From positions 17,758,491-17,822,490 of the forward strand of contig OY720345.1 in assembly GCA_963082975.1 (NCBI GenBank): a stretch of 64,000 bases of DNA. Direction: 5' to 3'. A model generated the notes under the pieces. The model did no database searches. It saw only the letters and a list, made by a program, of their open reading frames with translations, and was not told where the DNA came from. Source of the stretch: Labia minor (taxonomy: Eukaryota > Arthropoda > Insecta > Dermaptera > Spongiphoridae). Positions 34,035 to 45,195 of this stretch are shown in pieces. The position numbers and the translations under genes were made by a program. Each line of letters opens with the position of its first letter. Within the stretch, counting starts at the first letter, position 1.

Positions 34035-34990
34035 TGTAATATTAAATTAGTTTATATGGTTAATAAATGTCGTGAGAATTTAAATAGTCTAACCAATTGA
34101 TCATATAGAATTGTTTTTATTTGTAATCAAATTAAAAAATTATCATGTTATAGAAGACTGGAGAAGACAAGGATGATTAATTTTTCGTGCACCTTCGGCA
34201 TGAGTCGGATAAATTCGTTCCATATAAATGTTTATATTTTATCTCTTTCCCACCTTTACTAAGTAAATCTTTTTAAATCATTTCAAGTGATTTTAAGAAT
34301 TGCGGGTGCCTTTGGTCGACAATTTTTAGAACCGAACACAAACGCAAACATTGATATCTGGATTTGAAAGTGCATATGCTACCGCGGAGGGAGATATTTT
34401 TCTGTAATTTTGATATTTGAATAAATAAACAAATATTAATTTTAAAAATAATAATAATTTATAATAAAATTATTTAAAACTACATCGATATTAAATAAAA
34501 TATTTAGAAAATTTTCAATTTTCAATAAATAATTATATTACAATGTACAATGTTCATTATTTTTATTATTTTTTTTTTTTTTGTGATATAATATTGATAA
34601 AAAATAATAGTAAATCCTATATAGATTTAAAAAAAAATTGAGTTTGTTTACAATTTAATAAAAATACTCAACAAATATAAATTAAATAGATAATTGTAAA
34701 GATGAATTCGTGACTATAAAATGAGCTGATGATATTAAATTTCTATATTTTTATACACATATTTTATAGAAATATTTATATTTCTTGACGTATTTTGCAG
34801 TGATATATTTGTAAAATAAGAAGTTAGGGAACGCATAGTGGGAGCAAAAAAATTAAATAGATAATTGTAAAGATCAATTAATTACTTTAAAATGAGTTCA
34901 AGAGAATAATACTATAAAATACGTATATTTATTGATAATTTTGAAAAATATTATATTAATAATTTAGAATAATAATATATCTTTAAAATA
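34035..34990. other. Intergenic AT-rich DNA with repeat scraps
   Basis: GC-richer unexplained patch at 34150-34400 (TTCGTGCACCTTCGGCATGAGTC, GCTACCGCGGAGGGAGATAT) and a 30-bp scrap of the 14741 MITE family at 34822-34852. No gene. Confidence 0.45.
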
Positions 34991-34993
34991 TAA

Positions 34994-35095
34994 ATATTTT
35001 AAACTAAATTAAAAAAAACCAGCTGGTCCGAGCGCCTTTGGCGCTCTTCACAGCTGGACGGGGGCTCCGCCCCCTGTACCCCCGAGTGGTACAAT
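34994..35095. repeat. GC-rich multi-hairpin patch
   Basis: Within otherwise A/T DNA lies a GC-rich block of consecutive hairpins: CCAGCTGG, GAGCGCCTTTGGCGCTC and GGGGGCTCCGCCCCC, with CAGCTGG recurring. It has no coding frame. Probably a transposon terminus, origin unknown. Confidence 0.5.
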
Positions 35096-35099
35096 TTAT

Positions 35100-36500
35100 T
35101 TTTATATACTTTAAAAATTTTACAATTTTTTAATTATTTATTATAATTGTTAAATGGAATTTCTAAAAATGACCCATTAAAAATTTGTTTCCTAAAATGT
35201 TTCAAAATAATTCAAAGAATATTTTGTTTATAAGTTTATTTTTTTAATATTTTATTTATAAAACACGAAAACATTTAAAATTATATGAATAATTGATCTC
35301 ATAATTGGATTTTTCATTTTCAATTGACGATTTGAATTCATAAAATATTAAAAAAAAACTTTTAAAACTTTTTAAATTATATTCAAGTAAGTATATAAGA
35401 ATATAAGATATATTATGGGTGAATTCAAAATGTATGAAGGGACACATAGATAGATATAACATTTACAATAATAATATATATAATTAATTTACTGATTAAA
35501 TTAAAATGTATTTTAAATAAGAACACAAAAACAAATAAATGTTTTATCTAATTGAATATTTGATATTGTTTGAATATTTAGTAAATAATATTTTATAATA
35601 TTTACCGGAGTATAATAAATTGATAACGTCATTTAATTCTCCTACTATATATCGAATCGAATATAAAGATAAATCTTCTTTTAAACGTTGTGTGAAACAA
35701 TTTCAAATAATTTAAATGTAAAACTATTAATGAAATTAAAAAATCAAATATATGAATATAATATAAATATTTTTAATTTTATTTTAAGAATAGATATATA
35801 TATCTCACAGGCGGTGGTTGTGACGTCATCCATATATTATAAATTTAAATTAAGAAGAACTAATAAAGTTTCGTGAGATGTGGTCAATAAAACTCAATTT
35901 TTCTTTATAAATACTATCACAGGTGTGAATTTCAAAAAAATCGTTAGAGCGGTTTTTGAGAACAAAGAAACAGAGAAACAATTTTTACTCTCATAAGAAG
36001 ATAAGATAGATATATCAAAACACAATTTGTATAATATATATATATAAAACCTTTTTGTCTGCACATTGCTCAGAATTTAAAAATTTTTGCACATCTTCGC
36101 TTTTCTTAACCTCTAGAATCCAAAAGTGATTTTAGAATTTTTCATGTGTCTGTCTGCCTAAGAACACAAAAACACATGAATTTTTTATGTAATATATTGA
36201 TTGAAACAAGATGGATGAAAACATTTTACATATAAACTTCCAACCAAATACAGGGTTCAGGGGACACTGACCCAGTCTAGGTGTGAATAACGCCCAAGGC
36301 GGTCTGAGCTGCTGGTTTATAATATTTTGTGAATATTTACGGAAGTGCTGTCTGACGAAATTGATGACGTCATTTAATTTTCCTAAATTAAATAAAGATA
36401 AAACGGTCTAGATGTTCTGAAACAATTTCAAATAATTTAAATTGTATATCTAATAATGCAATAAAACCAGATATGTATATTATATAAATAATTTTAATTT
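35100..36500. other. Intergenic AT-rich DNA with old transposon fragments
   Basis: CGTTAGAGCGGTTTTTGAGAAC followed by CAATTTTTACTC-CATAAGAAGAT at 35941-36003 recurs at 37022-37087. TGACGTCA-type family A scraps lie at 35810-35900. No gene. Confidence 0.5.
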
Positions 36501-36680
36501 TATTTTATTTATAATATAAGATAAGATTTAAGGAGTGGCTGGCTGTGAAGGATTGGGTGACATGTTTTGACGTCATATATATTTAAATTAAGAAAAATCT
36601 AATGAAGACATTTTTTCCCGAGGATGAAAGCAATACAGATCGATTTTTTTTATAAATACTATCTATGGTTTGAATTTCAA
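36501..36680 (-). repeat. Dispersed repeat related to family A
   Basis: Inverted relative of 19396-19690: TTTTTTCCCGAGGATGAAAGC, TGACGTCATATATTTAAATTAAGAAAAA, TATTTATAATATAAG. Confidence 0.65.
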
Positions 36681-36687
36681 ATAAAAG

Positions 36688-37018
36688 CTGGAGTGTCCCC
36701 ACTCGACTATCTCTCAATTTGAATTGGAATGAATAACATATATTATATTTAAATTAAAAATTTAATTAATTAAATTATAAATTAAAATCACTAAATAATA
36801 TTAAACCAGCGCGTGTTTGGCTCTTTGTTGATGGCACCACGACACTTGCTGGCGCTCGATTTGCGGAATTAAAAAATTAATTCCGGTACTTTCAGCGATT
36901 CAATAAAACTGAAGTTTTATACAATTTGTAATCATGTGAAAAATTATCAAACATATATCTTTATTTTTACGGTCACTTTAGAGGAAAAAAAAATCAAAAC
37001 GTTGTAGATAATGACCCT
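36688..37018 (-). repeat. Family B partial copy
   Basis: Inverted 3' half, from CTGGAGTGTCCCCACTCGACTATCTC to the TCAAAACGTTGTAGATAATGACCC block, where it is broken by an unrelated fragment at 37019. Confidence 0.75.
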
Positions 37019-37149
37019 GAATCGTTAGAGCGGTTTTTGAGAACCCATGGCCATATAAACAAACAATTTTTACTCTTATAAGAAGATTAGATAGATAAGA
37101 TATATATGTATATGAATATAAAAAATTGTTAAAGTTTTTTTGTTATTTT

Positions 37150-37457
37150 TTATACTTACAGTATAATGGAAGAAATTTTGGTTTGAAAGATTGTTTACTT
37201 GTTTTGTTAAATATATTTAATTTAATTATATTTATATTTACAATTAATCAATTAGAAGCTAGTTTTTGAATAACGCACCAAAAGTTTTATTTTGAAACTG
37301 AATCGTTGCTATCTTAAAGACGAATTTTTGGTTGTTATTTTAATTGTAAATGTTGTAAATCAAACCAAAAATTTAAAAAGTTTATAAGTAAATACTTATT
37401 AAGTAAAATATATTTTATAATACAATAATCAATTTATAATACATTAAACAATTAAAA
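37150..37457 (+). promoter_or_regulatory. 5' flank of zinc-finger gene 2 (duplicate of 31590-31899)
   Basis: Collinear with the upstream region of gene 1, e.g. ACTGAATCGTTGCTATCTTAAAG at 37298. Similarity fades above about 37170. Confidence 0.5.
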
Positions 37458-38613
37458 ATGGATCTTTATTCACAAGAAGACAGAAAATATCCAATATATA
37501 TAGGTAATTTTTATTTCTATGTTTTTTTAATCAAAAGTAACGTTAATTGTCATTAAAATTATTTTTGTTAATATTATTTATAATATTATTCCTTAAATTG
37601 AATTATAAAATAGTTAGATAAATAAAAATATAATGATTTAAAATAACGAAAATAATTATTTTTTAGGTCCTCTATATCCTTGTATAAATTGTCATATGAA
37701 TTTTATAAGTGACGAATTTTTATCTAAACATCTAAAAAAATGCTTTCATAAAAAAATATTTTCAATTTTCAAAAATGATGTATATTTCAAAAAGGATACA
37801 GAGAAAAATTTAGACGGAACATTTGAAGAAGAAACTCATTCAATCCATACGGAAGACAATCGTTTAGAATGTAATTATTGTAAAAAGAAATTTAATTATA
37901 AATCAACTTTAAATACACATTTATTAATTCATACAGGAGAAAGACCTTTTGAATGTAAATTTTGTAAAAAGAAATTTAATCTGAAATCAATTTTAACAAG
38001 ACATTTATTAATTCATACAGGAGAAAAACCTTTTGAATGTAATTATTGTAAAAAGAAATTTAATCGAAAATCAAATTTAGATCAACATTTATTAATTCAT
38101 ACAGCTGAAAATCCTTTTGAATGTAATTATTGTGAAAAGAAATTTCATCTGAAATCAATTTTAAAAAGACATTTATCAATTCATAGAGCTGAAAAACCTT
38201 TTGAATGTAATTATTGTAAAAAGAAATTTAAACAGAAATCACATTTAGATCAACATTTATTAATTCATATAGGAATAAATCCTTTTGAATGTAATTACTG
38301 TGAAAAGAAATTTAATCTGAAATCAAATTTACAATCACATTTATTAATACATACAGGAGAAAAACCTTTTGAATGTAATTACTGTGAAAAGAAATTTAAT
38401 AAGAAAGCACATTTAGATAAACATTTATTAATTCATACAGGAGAAAAACCTTTTCAATGTACTTATTGTGAAAAGAAATTCAGATTTAAATCAAATTTAA
38501 AAACACATTTATTAATTCATACAGGAGAAAAACCTTTTGAATGTAATTATTGTGAAAAGAAATTTAATCAAAAATCACATTTAGATAAACATTTATTAAA
38601 ACATAATGTTTGA
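37458..38613 (+). CDS. C2H2 zinc-finger protein, copy 2 (two exons, 330 aa)
   Basis: Exons 37458-37503 and 37667-38613, spliced exactly like copy 1 (exon 1 residues identical). N-terminal YPCINCHMNFISDEF, acidic linker, then nine C2H2 fingers. Contact positions of the recognition helices vary between fingers and between paralogues (YKSTLNT, LKSILTR, RKSNLDQ, HLKSILKR, KQKSHLDQ, LKSNLQS, KKAHLDK, RFKSNLKT, NQKSHLDK) while the framework is near constant. One linker is IGINP instead of TGEKP and one is RAEKP. Likely nuclear DNA-binding protein; partner and target unknown. It is tail-to-tail with copy 3. Confidence 0.9.
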
Positions 38614-39250
38614 AAAATTGGCTTAATATTTAAAACAAGATTTTCTTTAAATATAGCTTATATATTTTATAGCTCAAATTATAGTTTAAATTAATAAAAA
38701 TCTGAGTTATTAACTTAACTCTTTTATTTTACATTATTTCTAATTACATTAAGAATCCTATCATTTTACTATTCATATGTTAGTTTATTCATTATTTATT
38801 TATATAAGTCTAAAATATCTCTAATGATTCTTTCTTTTTACTAATCTATATTTGTAAATAAAAAATAAACACTATAAAAATTCTTATTTTAATTCTTACA
38901 TGAGAAAAGCATTTTGAATTTTTTGATAATTAGTGAGTTTAACTTATTGATTTTGATAAAGCTTTACCAGTAGATTCCCTGTTTGATTCCAAACCAATAT
39001 TTATTATAAGAAGTATGTGGGGGTTGCTCCTAGTTTAATAGATACAAATTATTAAAGTTTGACAGATACAGTACTTTTAAAAGGTGGATTTTTCGCCATT
39101 TTATAACTGATTTATTCGTTCGCCCACCTGAACAAAATTTTACTAAATAGCAAGTATATACTCATTTTTGACAATAACCTCAATACAATAGATATTATTG
39201 AATAATTAAAGTCTAATTAATTATCTAAATATATATAATCTTTAATATTA
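38614..39250 (+). repeat. 3' flank of zinc-finger gene 2, shared with gene 3 and with 55168 onward
   Basis: Reads TTCTTTTTACTAATCTATATTT, TTCTTACATGAGAAAAGC and AAAGCTTTACCAGTAGATTCC here; the same order is seen inverted at 41850-42200 and directly at 55168-55330. It lacks the family B insertion present in the other two copies. Confidence 0.8.
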
Positions 39251-39589
39251 TTGACGAGTCAAAATTTGTCTATTGTTGTATTTAAAAATATAATTTCTTT
39301 ATTTCCTTTAATACAAGAATTGAAAATATCTCTTATTGTGTTGCACCAATTGAAGTATAATTGATAAATGATTTTATTAACCAAAATAATTATAATTGTC
39401 CTAATGGATTTTAAATAGTAATAATACAAATAAACAAACAAACAAAGAGCAAGATTATATTTCTGGGCTGGCTGACCCGAACATTCGTCCGGGCTACATT
39501 TTGGTTGTTTTGACATAAAATATTTATAATCAGTTAATTAAAATATATATTTGTTGATTTTTTGGTAATTGTTAAGTTTTACGTGTGTA

Positions 39590-39952
39590 CAGGGGCGGAT
39601 TTAGGCCTAGGCAGTATAGGCAACTACCAAGGGCTGGTAAAACAGTTCAAAAAATCATGAATTTTTTCACTTTTGCGATCAGAATTTTAAATATTTTCGA
39701 CTTTTTCAAATTTTTTCAGCATGGTTCTAAAAAAAATGAAAAAAAGGTAAAATGAATTTGCGATCACGATTTTTCAGTCTCTAAGTATCACCAAGTGTGC
39801 CTACCCCTGCTATATTATTTCAAAAAAGTACACTTCAATAATAATTTTTTTTAAATGAAAATTAAAATAAATAAGATTTTATGTTATTTTATGTGTGGGG
39901 TCCCGGAATTCTCTCTTTGCTTAGGGCCTGAAAATTCCTTAATCCGGCAATG
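39590..39952. mobile_element. hAT-type MITE, 363 bp, inserted in a transposase fossil
   Basis: Begins CAGGGGCGGATTTAGGCCTAGGC and ends TTAGGGCCTG...CTTAATCCGGCAATG, imperfect inverted repeats. Perfect 8-bp duplication CGTGTGTA at 39582-39589 and 39953-39960. It splits the reading frame of the hAT-like fossil. Confidence 0.85.
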
Positions 39953-40318
39953 CGTGTGTATGATGAATTTTGATAAAATAAAATTTGACGATTCTGTTGA
40001 CATAAATGGGATAGAATTAGCGGAGGAAATTTCTGCAGTTTATGCGCTTTTGGGGGCATACACGAAATACTGAAATTAATAACAACTTTAAATTTTCCTC
40101 CAAACCTTAGTATGATGCTTAAGAATATTGCTTACTATACCAGTAACTATAGCAAGTGGGGAAAGGAATTTCCTTAAATTAAAATTATATAAGAATTTCT
40201 TACCACTTCCACGCAAAATTGTCTTAACGATTTGGTTATTTTGGCTATTGAGCATGAAATAACTGATCAAATTAACTTAAAAGAAATAATAAAAAAGTTT
40301 GCAGAACTTCATATATAG
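39953..40318 (+). pseudogene. hAT transposase C-terminal fossil (ZMYM1-like dimerisation region)
   Basis: Frame 1 reads DDSVDINGIELAEEISAVYALL to a stop at 40071; further on, shifted frames give TIPVTIASGERNFLKLKLYK (about 40128-40190) and LVILAIEHEITDQINLKEIIKKFAEL (to 40318). This is the conserved IP...ASGERSFSKLKLIK...LAILSIE...D.....IDDFA order of hAT dimerisation domains in ZMYM1-type transposases. At least one frameshift and stops: non-functional. Part of the 5' side is beyond the MITE at 39590. Confidence 0.8.
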
Positions 40319-40534
40319 AAAAAAAATTATTTTCGTGATTTTAGAGTTTCTTTAGACCAGTCACTTTTGTTATATTTATATTTAAACTTGACATATATAT
40401 ACCTATATGTATGTTTAATCGTTTTGTTTTGCTAAATAAATTTGCTAAAAATGTTTATTTTATATACTAGTATATATTATTTACAATTATATTTATATTT
40501 CCGTTTGACTTAATTATAATGTATACTCGTTTTT

Positions 40535-40860
40535 ACCGACCGTCGATAGTAAGGGAGGTATTGTTTTCACACCAAATTTCATATGTGGAGATTTTTACAT
40601 ATCTCCACGAATCAAGCATTTTTTTAACCGAAAAAAGTATTTTTAGCCTGATGTCTGTCCGTACGTTCGTTGTGTGTCCGTATAGACGTGTATACATTGA
40701 ACGGCTCATCGGATTTTGATAAAATTTGGTATATTTACTTAATGCATCAGTAGCTTGAATTCATCAACTTTTGGTTTATATCCGGAAACAAGAACTGGTA
40801 GTATTACCCACCGACGATAGGATGGGAAGGATTGTTTTCACATCAAATTCCACATTAAAA
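40535..40860 (+). repeat. Family A 5' half
   Basis: ACCGACCGTCGATAGTAAGGGAGG, ATATGTGGAGATTTTTACAT, GTCTGTCCGTACGTTCG, GAACGGCTCATCGGATTTTGAT. It breaks off near 40860, after the second AGGATTGTTTTCACA. Confidence 0.82.
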
Positions 40861-40864
40861 TTTT

Positions 40865-41224
40865 TTAATAAGAAAAATAAAAAAAATTATTTTATAAGTT
40901 TATTGAAAAACAACTCAATTGGACCGGGAAAACATTTCAGTAGAGCTGGTTAAATACGGACTGGCTATATTAAAAGAAATATTAGGAGTAATTCTCAACA
41001 AGTTGTTAATGAAAGTTGAAGAAATACCCTAATAATTTATCATTTGAAAAATAATCTCTATCTTTAAGAAGGGGGACAAGAAAAAATGTAAAAATCATAA
41101 GGGATTTAAAAAATATTTAATTAAACTCAAAAAATTAAAAAAATATCTACAAAATTTAAAAAAAGTAAATTAATTAAAATAAATATTAATTAATATTTTA
41201 TTTAATATATTGATATATGATAAT
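40865..41224. other. AT-rich spacer, nothing recognised
   Basis: A-rich between family A and the duplicated flank of zinc-finger gene 3. Confidence 0.4.
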
Positions 41225-42235
41225 ATAGCACATTATTTTATTTTGTTTAATAAAATAAATTCATTTATCAATTATATTTCAATTGGGTGCCATTTTTCGG
41301 CCCTTCAAAAATTATATTTTTAATTACTTCAATAGCCAAATTTTGAATATTCAATAGTGTTAAAGATTGTATATATTTAGATAATTAATTAGACTTTAAT
41401 TATTCAATAATATCTATTGTATTGAGGTTATTTTCAAAAATAAGTTGAAGTGTCTCCACACTATTATCTCGCAAATTTAAATTGGATTGAATAACATATA
41501 TTAAATTTAATTAATTAAATTATAAATTAGAATCAATATATAATATTTATTAAATCAGCTGATTGGGTCTTTGTTAATGGCACCACTTCACGAGCTGGCG
41601 CTGGATTTGCAGTGTTAAAAAATTAATACCGGTAATTTCAGCGATTCAATCAAGCTTTCTTGATTTGCAAATATTTAGTAAAATTTTGCTCAGCTGGACG
41701 AACGAATAAACCAATTATGAAATGGCGAAAAATTCACCTACTAAAAGTTCTGTAACTGTCAAACTTTAATAATTTGTATCACTTAAACTAAAAGCGACCG
41801 CCACATACTTCTTAAGGAATATTGGTTTGGAATCAAAAAAGGAATCTACTGGTAAAGCTTTATCAAAATCAATAAGTTAAACTCACTAATTATCAAAAAA
41901 TTCAAAATGCTTTTCTCATGTAAGAATTAAAATAAGAATTTTTATAGTGTTTATTTTTTATTTACAAATATAGATTAGTAAAAAGAAAGAATCATTAGAG
42001 ATATTTTAGACTTGTATAAATAAATAATGAATAAACTAACATATGAATAGTAAAATGATAGGATGATCTAAATGATTTAGAAATAATGTATTTATTAAAG
42101 GAGCAAATAAAATAGTTAATATATGTAAATACTAAGTTAAATAACTCAGATTTTTATTAATTTAAACTATAATTTGAGCTATAAAATATATAAGTTATTT
42201 TTAAAGAAAATCTTGTTTTAATTATTAAGCCAATT
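41225..42235 (-). repeat. 3' flank of zinc-finger gene 3, duplicated after the assembly gap
   Basis: Read on the minus strand, 42010 down to 41225 is collinear with 55168-55940 including GGGCCGAAAAATGGCACCC, and contains the same family B insertion (41441-41660). Identity is high, so the duplication is recent. Confidence 0.88.
41441..41660 (-). repeat. Family B partial copy inside the duplicated flank
   Basis: GAAGTGTCTCCACAC through GCGCTGGATTTGCAGTG and TTCAGCGATTCAATCAAGC. Present at the same place in 55488-55717, absent from the gene 2 flank near 39150. Confidence 0.82.
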
Positions 42236-42295
42236 TTTCAAACATTATGTATTAATAATTGTTTATCTAAATTTGATATACATTCAAAATTTGAA

Positions 42296-43472
42296 TCATT
42301 TACATTCAAAAGTTATTACTCGTGTATGAATTAATAAATGTGTTTTTAAATTTGATTTGCTTCTGAAATTCTTTTCACAATAAGCACATTGAAAAGGTTT
42401 TTCTCCTGTATGAATTAATAAATGTTGATCTAAATGTGCTTTCTTATTAAATTTCTTTTCACAATAATTACATTCAAAACGTTTTTCTCCTGTATGAATC
42501 AATAAATGTGTTTTTAAAGCTGATTTCTGTTTAAATTTCTTTTCACAATAATTACATTCAAAAGGATTTTCTCCTGTATGAATTAATACATGTCGATCTA
42601 AATGTGATTTCTTATTAAATTTCTTTTTACAATAATTACATTCAAAAGGTTTTTCAGCTCTATGAATTAATAAATGTTTTTTTAAAATTGATTTCAGATG
42701 AAATTTCTTTTTACAATAATCACATTCAAAAAATTTTCCTCCTGTATGAATTAATAAATGTTTTTTTAAAATTGATATCTGATTAAATTTCTTATCACAA
42801 TAATTACATTCAAAAGTTTTTTTTCCAGTATGAATTAATAAATGTTGATCTAAATGTGATTTCTGTTTAAATTTCTTTTCACAATAATTACATTCAAAAG
42901 GTTTTTCTCCCGTATGAATTAATAAATGTCTTTTTAAAATTGATTTCAGATTAAATTTCTTTTTACAATATTTACAATCAAAAGGTTTTTCTCCAGTATG
43001 AATTAATAAATGAGTATTTAAAGTTGATTTATAATTAAATTTCTTTTTACAATAATTACATTCAAAACGATTGTCTTCCGTATGGATTGGCTGAGTTTCT
43101 TCTTCAAATGTTCTGTCTAAATATTTTTCTGTATCCTTTTTGAGTTTTACATTATTTTTGAAAATTGAAAATATTTTTTTATGAAAACATTTTTTTAGAT
43201 GTTTAGATAAAAACTCCTCACTTATAAAATTCATATGACAATATATACAAGAATATAGAGGACCTAAAAAAAGAATTATTTTCGTTATTTTAAATCATTA
43301 TATTTTTATTTATCTAACTATTTTAAAATTCAATTTAAGGAATAATATTATAAATAATATTAACAAAAATAATTTTAGTGACAATTAACATTACTTTCGA
43401 TGAAAAAACATAGAAATAAAAATTACCTATATATATTGGATATTTTCTGTCTTCTTGTGAATAAAGATCCAT
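42296..43472 (-). CDS. C2H2 zinc-finger protein, copy 3 (two exons, 337 aa)
   Basis: Minus strand exons 43472-43427 (same 15 codons plus G as copies 1 and 2) and 43263-42296. N-terminal YSCIYCHMNFISEEF, linker, then nine fingers (including FDCKYCKKKFNLKSILKR, FECNYCDKKFNQISILKK, FECNYCEKKFKQKSALKT) and a truncated tenth ending HTRVITFECK at a TGA. Linkers vary (TGKKT, TGGKF, RAEKP). The ancestral last finger persists beyond the stop as a relic (to 42238) with a histidine codon changed to CAA. Homology to the other two copies stops about 60 bp upstream of the ATG, so this copy has lost the shared 5' flank. Probable nuclear DNA-binding protein, expression uncertain. Confidence 0.87.
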
Positions 43473-43535
43473 TTTTAATTGATTGATGTATTATATAATA
43501 TATTTTACTTAATGTAATACTTATAAACGTTTTAA

Positions 43536-43800
43536 ACAACCCAGCACAACCCAGTATCGCTCCAATGGGACCGGCGTAACTCGAACACCAGATGGCGTTA
43601 CATGAAAAAAGTCGACTCTTCAGGCGCCCAATAGATGGCACCGCAAAAAAAAATGGCCGAAGATCACCCCCTCCCACACGCCTTCCGAATTCCCTGCAAT
43701 TATTTGAATATCAAACTCGACATACCATCCGTACACAGAGTATCCGTGCACATAATATTCGAAACAAACCCAGCATAAATATAAATATAAATTTTATTTA
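43536..43800. other. GC-richer unidentified segment upstream of zinc-finger gene 3
   Basis: Abrupt junction to more balanced sequence: GGGACCGGCGTAACTCGAACACC, GGCGCCCAATAGATGGCACC and GTACACAGAGTATCCGTGCAC; the last is inverted in ACGGATACTCTGTGA at 44838, so the two may bound one transposon of about 1.1 kb. No convincing protein. Confidence 0.4.
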
Positions 43801-43999
43801 ACATTTAACACAAATAAAATTGAAAAATTTATTATAAATTGTTTGATAAATAATTTAAATTACATTGTAACAAATCAAATAACAAAGTTAAATTATTTAA
43901 TATTTGATAAATAAATACAAATTTCACAGCAATATAGAAATTCACAATAAGCACTATTAAATCAAATATATTCACGTACTCCTCTCAGTATATCTTTTA

Positions 44000-44278
44000 T
44001 AGTTTTTCACACATGTTTAAAAATTGCATAAAACTGCTATATATAGAATTTCAGCTTCGTTGAATCGCTAAAAGTACCGGAATTAATTTTTTAGCACGTT
44101 GACTAACAATCACGCGCCAGCATGTGACCAGATGCCCTCAACAAAGAGCCAAACTCGCGCTGGGGTTTAATAAATACTATTTATTAATTTTAATTTATAA
44201 TTTCATTTAAATATAATATATATGTGTTAATTTATCCAATTGGAATTTGCATGATAGCCGACCGGAGACATCCCACAT
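44000..44278 (+). repeat. Family B 3' half
   Basis: TTTTCACACATGTTTAAAAATTG, CTGCTATATATAGAATTTCAGCTT, CGCTAAAAGTACCGGAATTAA, CAAAGAGCCAAACTCGCGCTGG, then degenerate 3' end ACCGGAGACATCCCAC. Confidence 0.78.
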
Positions 44279-44299
44279 TTTTTTCATTTATAAATTTAC

Positions 44300-45190
44300 C
44301 CAAATGTTCGTAAATCAGTTGTTTGATAAACTTAGATGATTAAAAATGCGTTGGATTAATTATTCTTAGTTAATCAATGATTTATGGATTTCTTGTGATC
44401 TCTTTAAATAGTATCTTTTTGGAAATAGAAATGATTATTTATTTATTTATTTATAAATTTCCTTCTCACTAAGAACAATTCGTATGTGTTTTTCTCGTTT
44501 CAAATATTGGCATTGAAGAAAATTTTTAATCCATACATATTAAATATTAACAAGAACATTATTCGTTTATTTTATTTATGTAAATTACATAAAAGTAGGT
44601 GGAGTTTTCTGTTAATTTAAATTATTTATTTGGATATTTGAAAAAAGCATATTTGATTTCTGTAATGCTAATTTTATATCTCAAAAATAATTTTTAAATT
44701 CCCAATATTCATTCAAAAAAAATTTAAAAATGCCTCCCTCGTCGGTCGGTAAAAACGCTCACACATGTCCAACCAGTCTGCCATCCCTGCCAGCACTAAG
44801 GGTGAAAAAAAATAGCATTGAGTGATCACCTCTGGTACGGATACTCTGTGATTTTACTACTTTTACACCTGACAATTTGGAATAATCAACTTTCCTGAGA
44901 TAAACAAAAAGATTGACCGTGAACATAGGTACGTTGGTACAGTACTCGTTTCACCCATAAGAGGCGCCACTGCGGATTTAAAAAATTGCATTTTTTTTAA
45001 ATTAAAATTATATTTGTTTATATATTAAATATAATAATTTTATTTGTTCTTTTATTTTATAGTTCTGAATTTCCAACTTGTATTGAATAATAAATAATTA
45101 GAACTATTAATTAATTCATTGAAAATTATATAGAAACTGTTAAGTTATATTTAATAGTGATATCTTTAAAAATTTAAAGATCTATCTTTG
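44300..45190. other. Intergenic DNA, AT-rich with a GC-richer block
   Basis: 44725-44960 contains TCGTCGGTCGGTAAAAACG (a family A-like end) and TGCCATCCCTGCCAGCAC, otherwise unrecognised. No gene. Confidence 0.4.
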
Positions 45191-45195
45191 TGGGT

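Noticed and set aside
39259..39516. 85-codon minus-strand frame (MSKQPKCSPDECSGQPAQK...)
   Set aside because: No homologue, A/T-biased second half, and no splice or promoter context; not supported as a gene.
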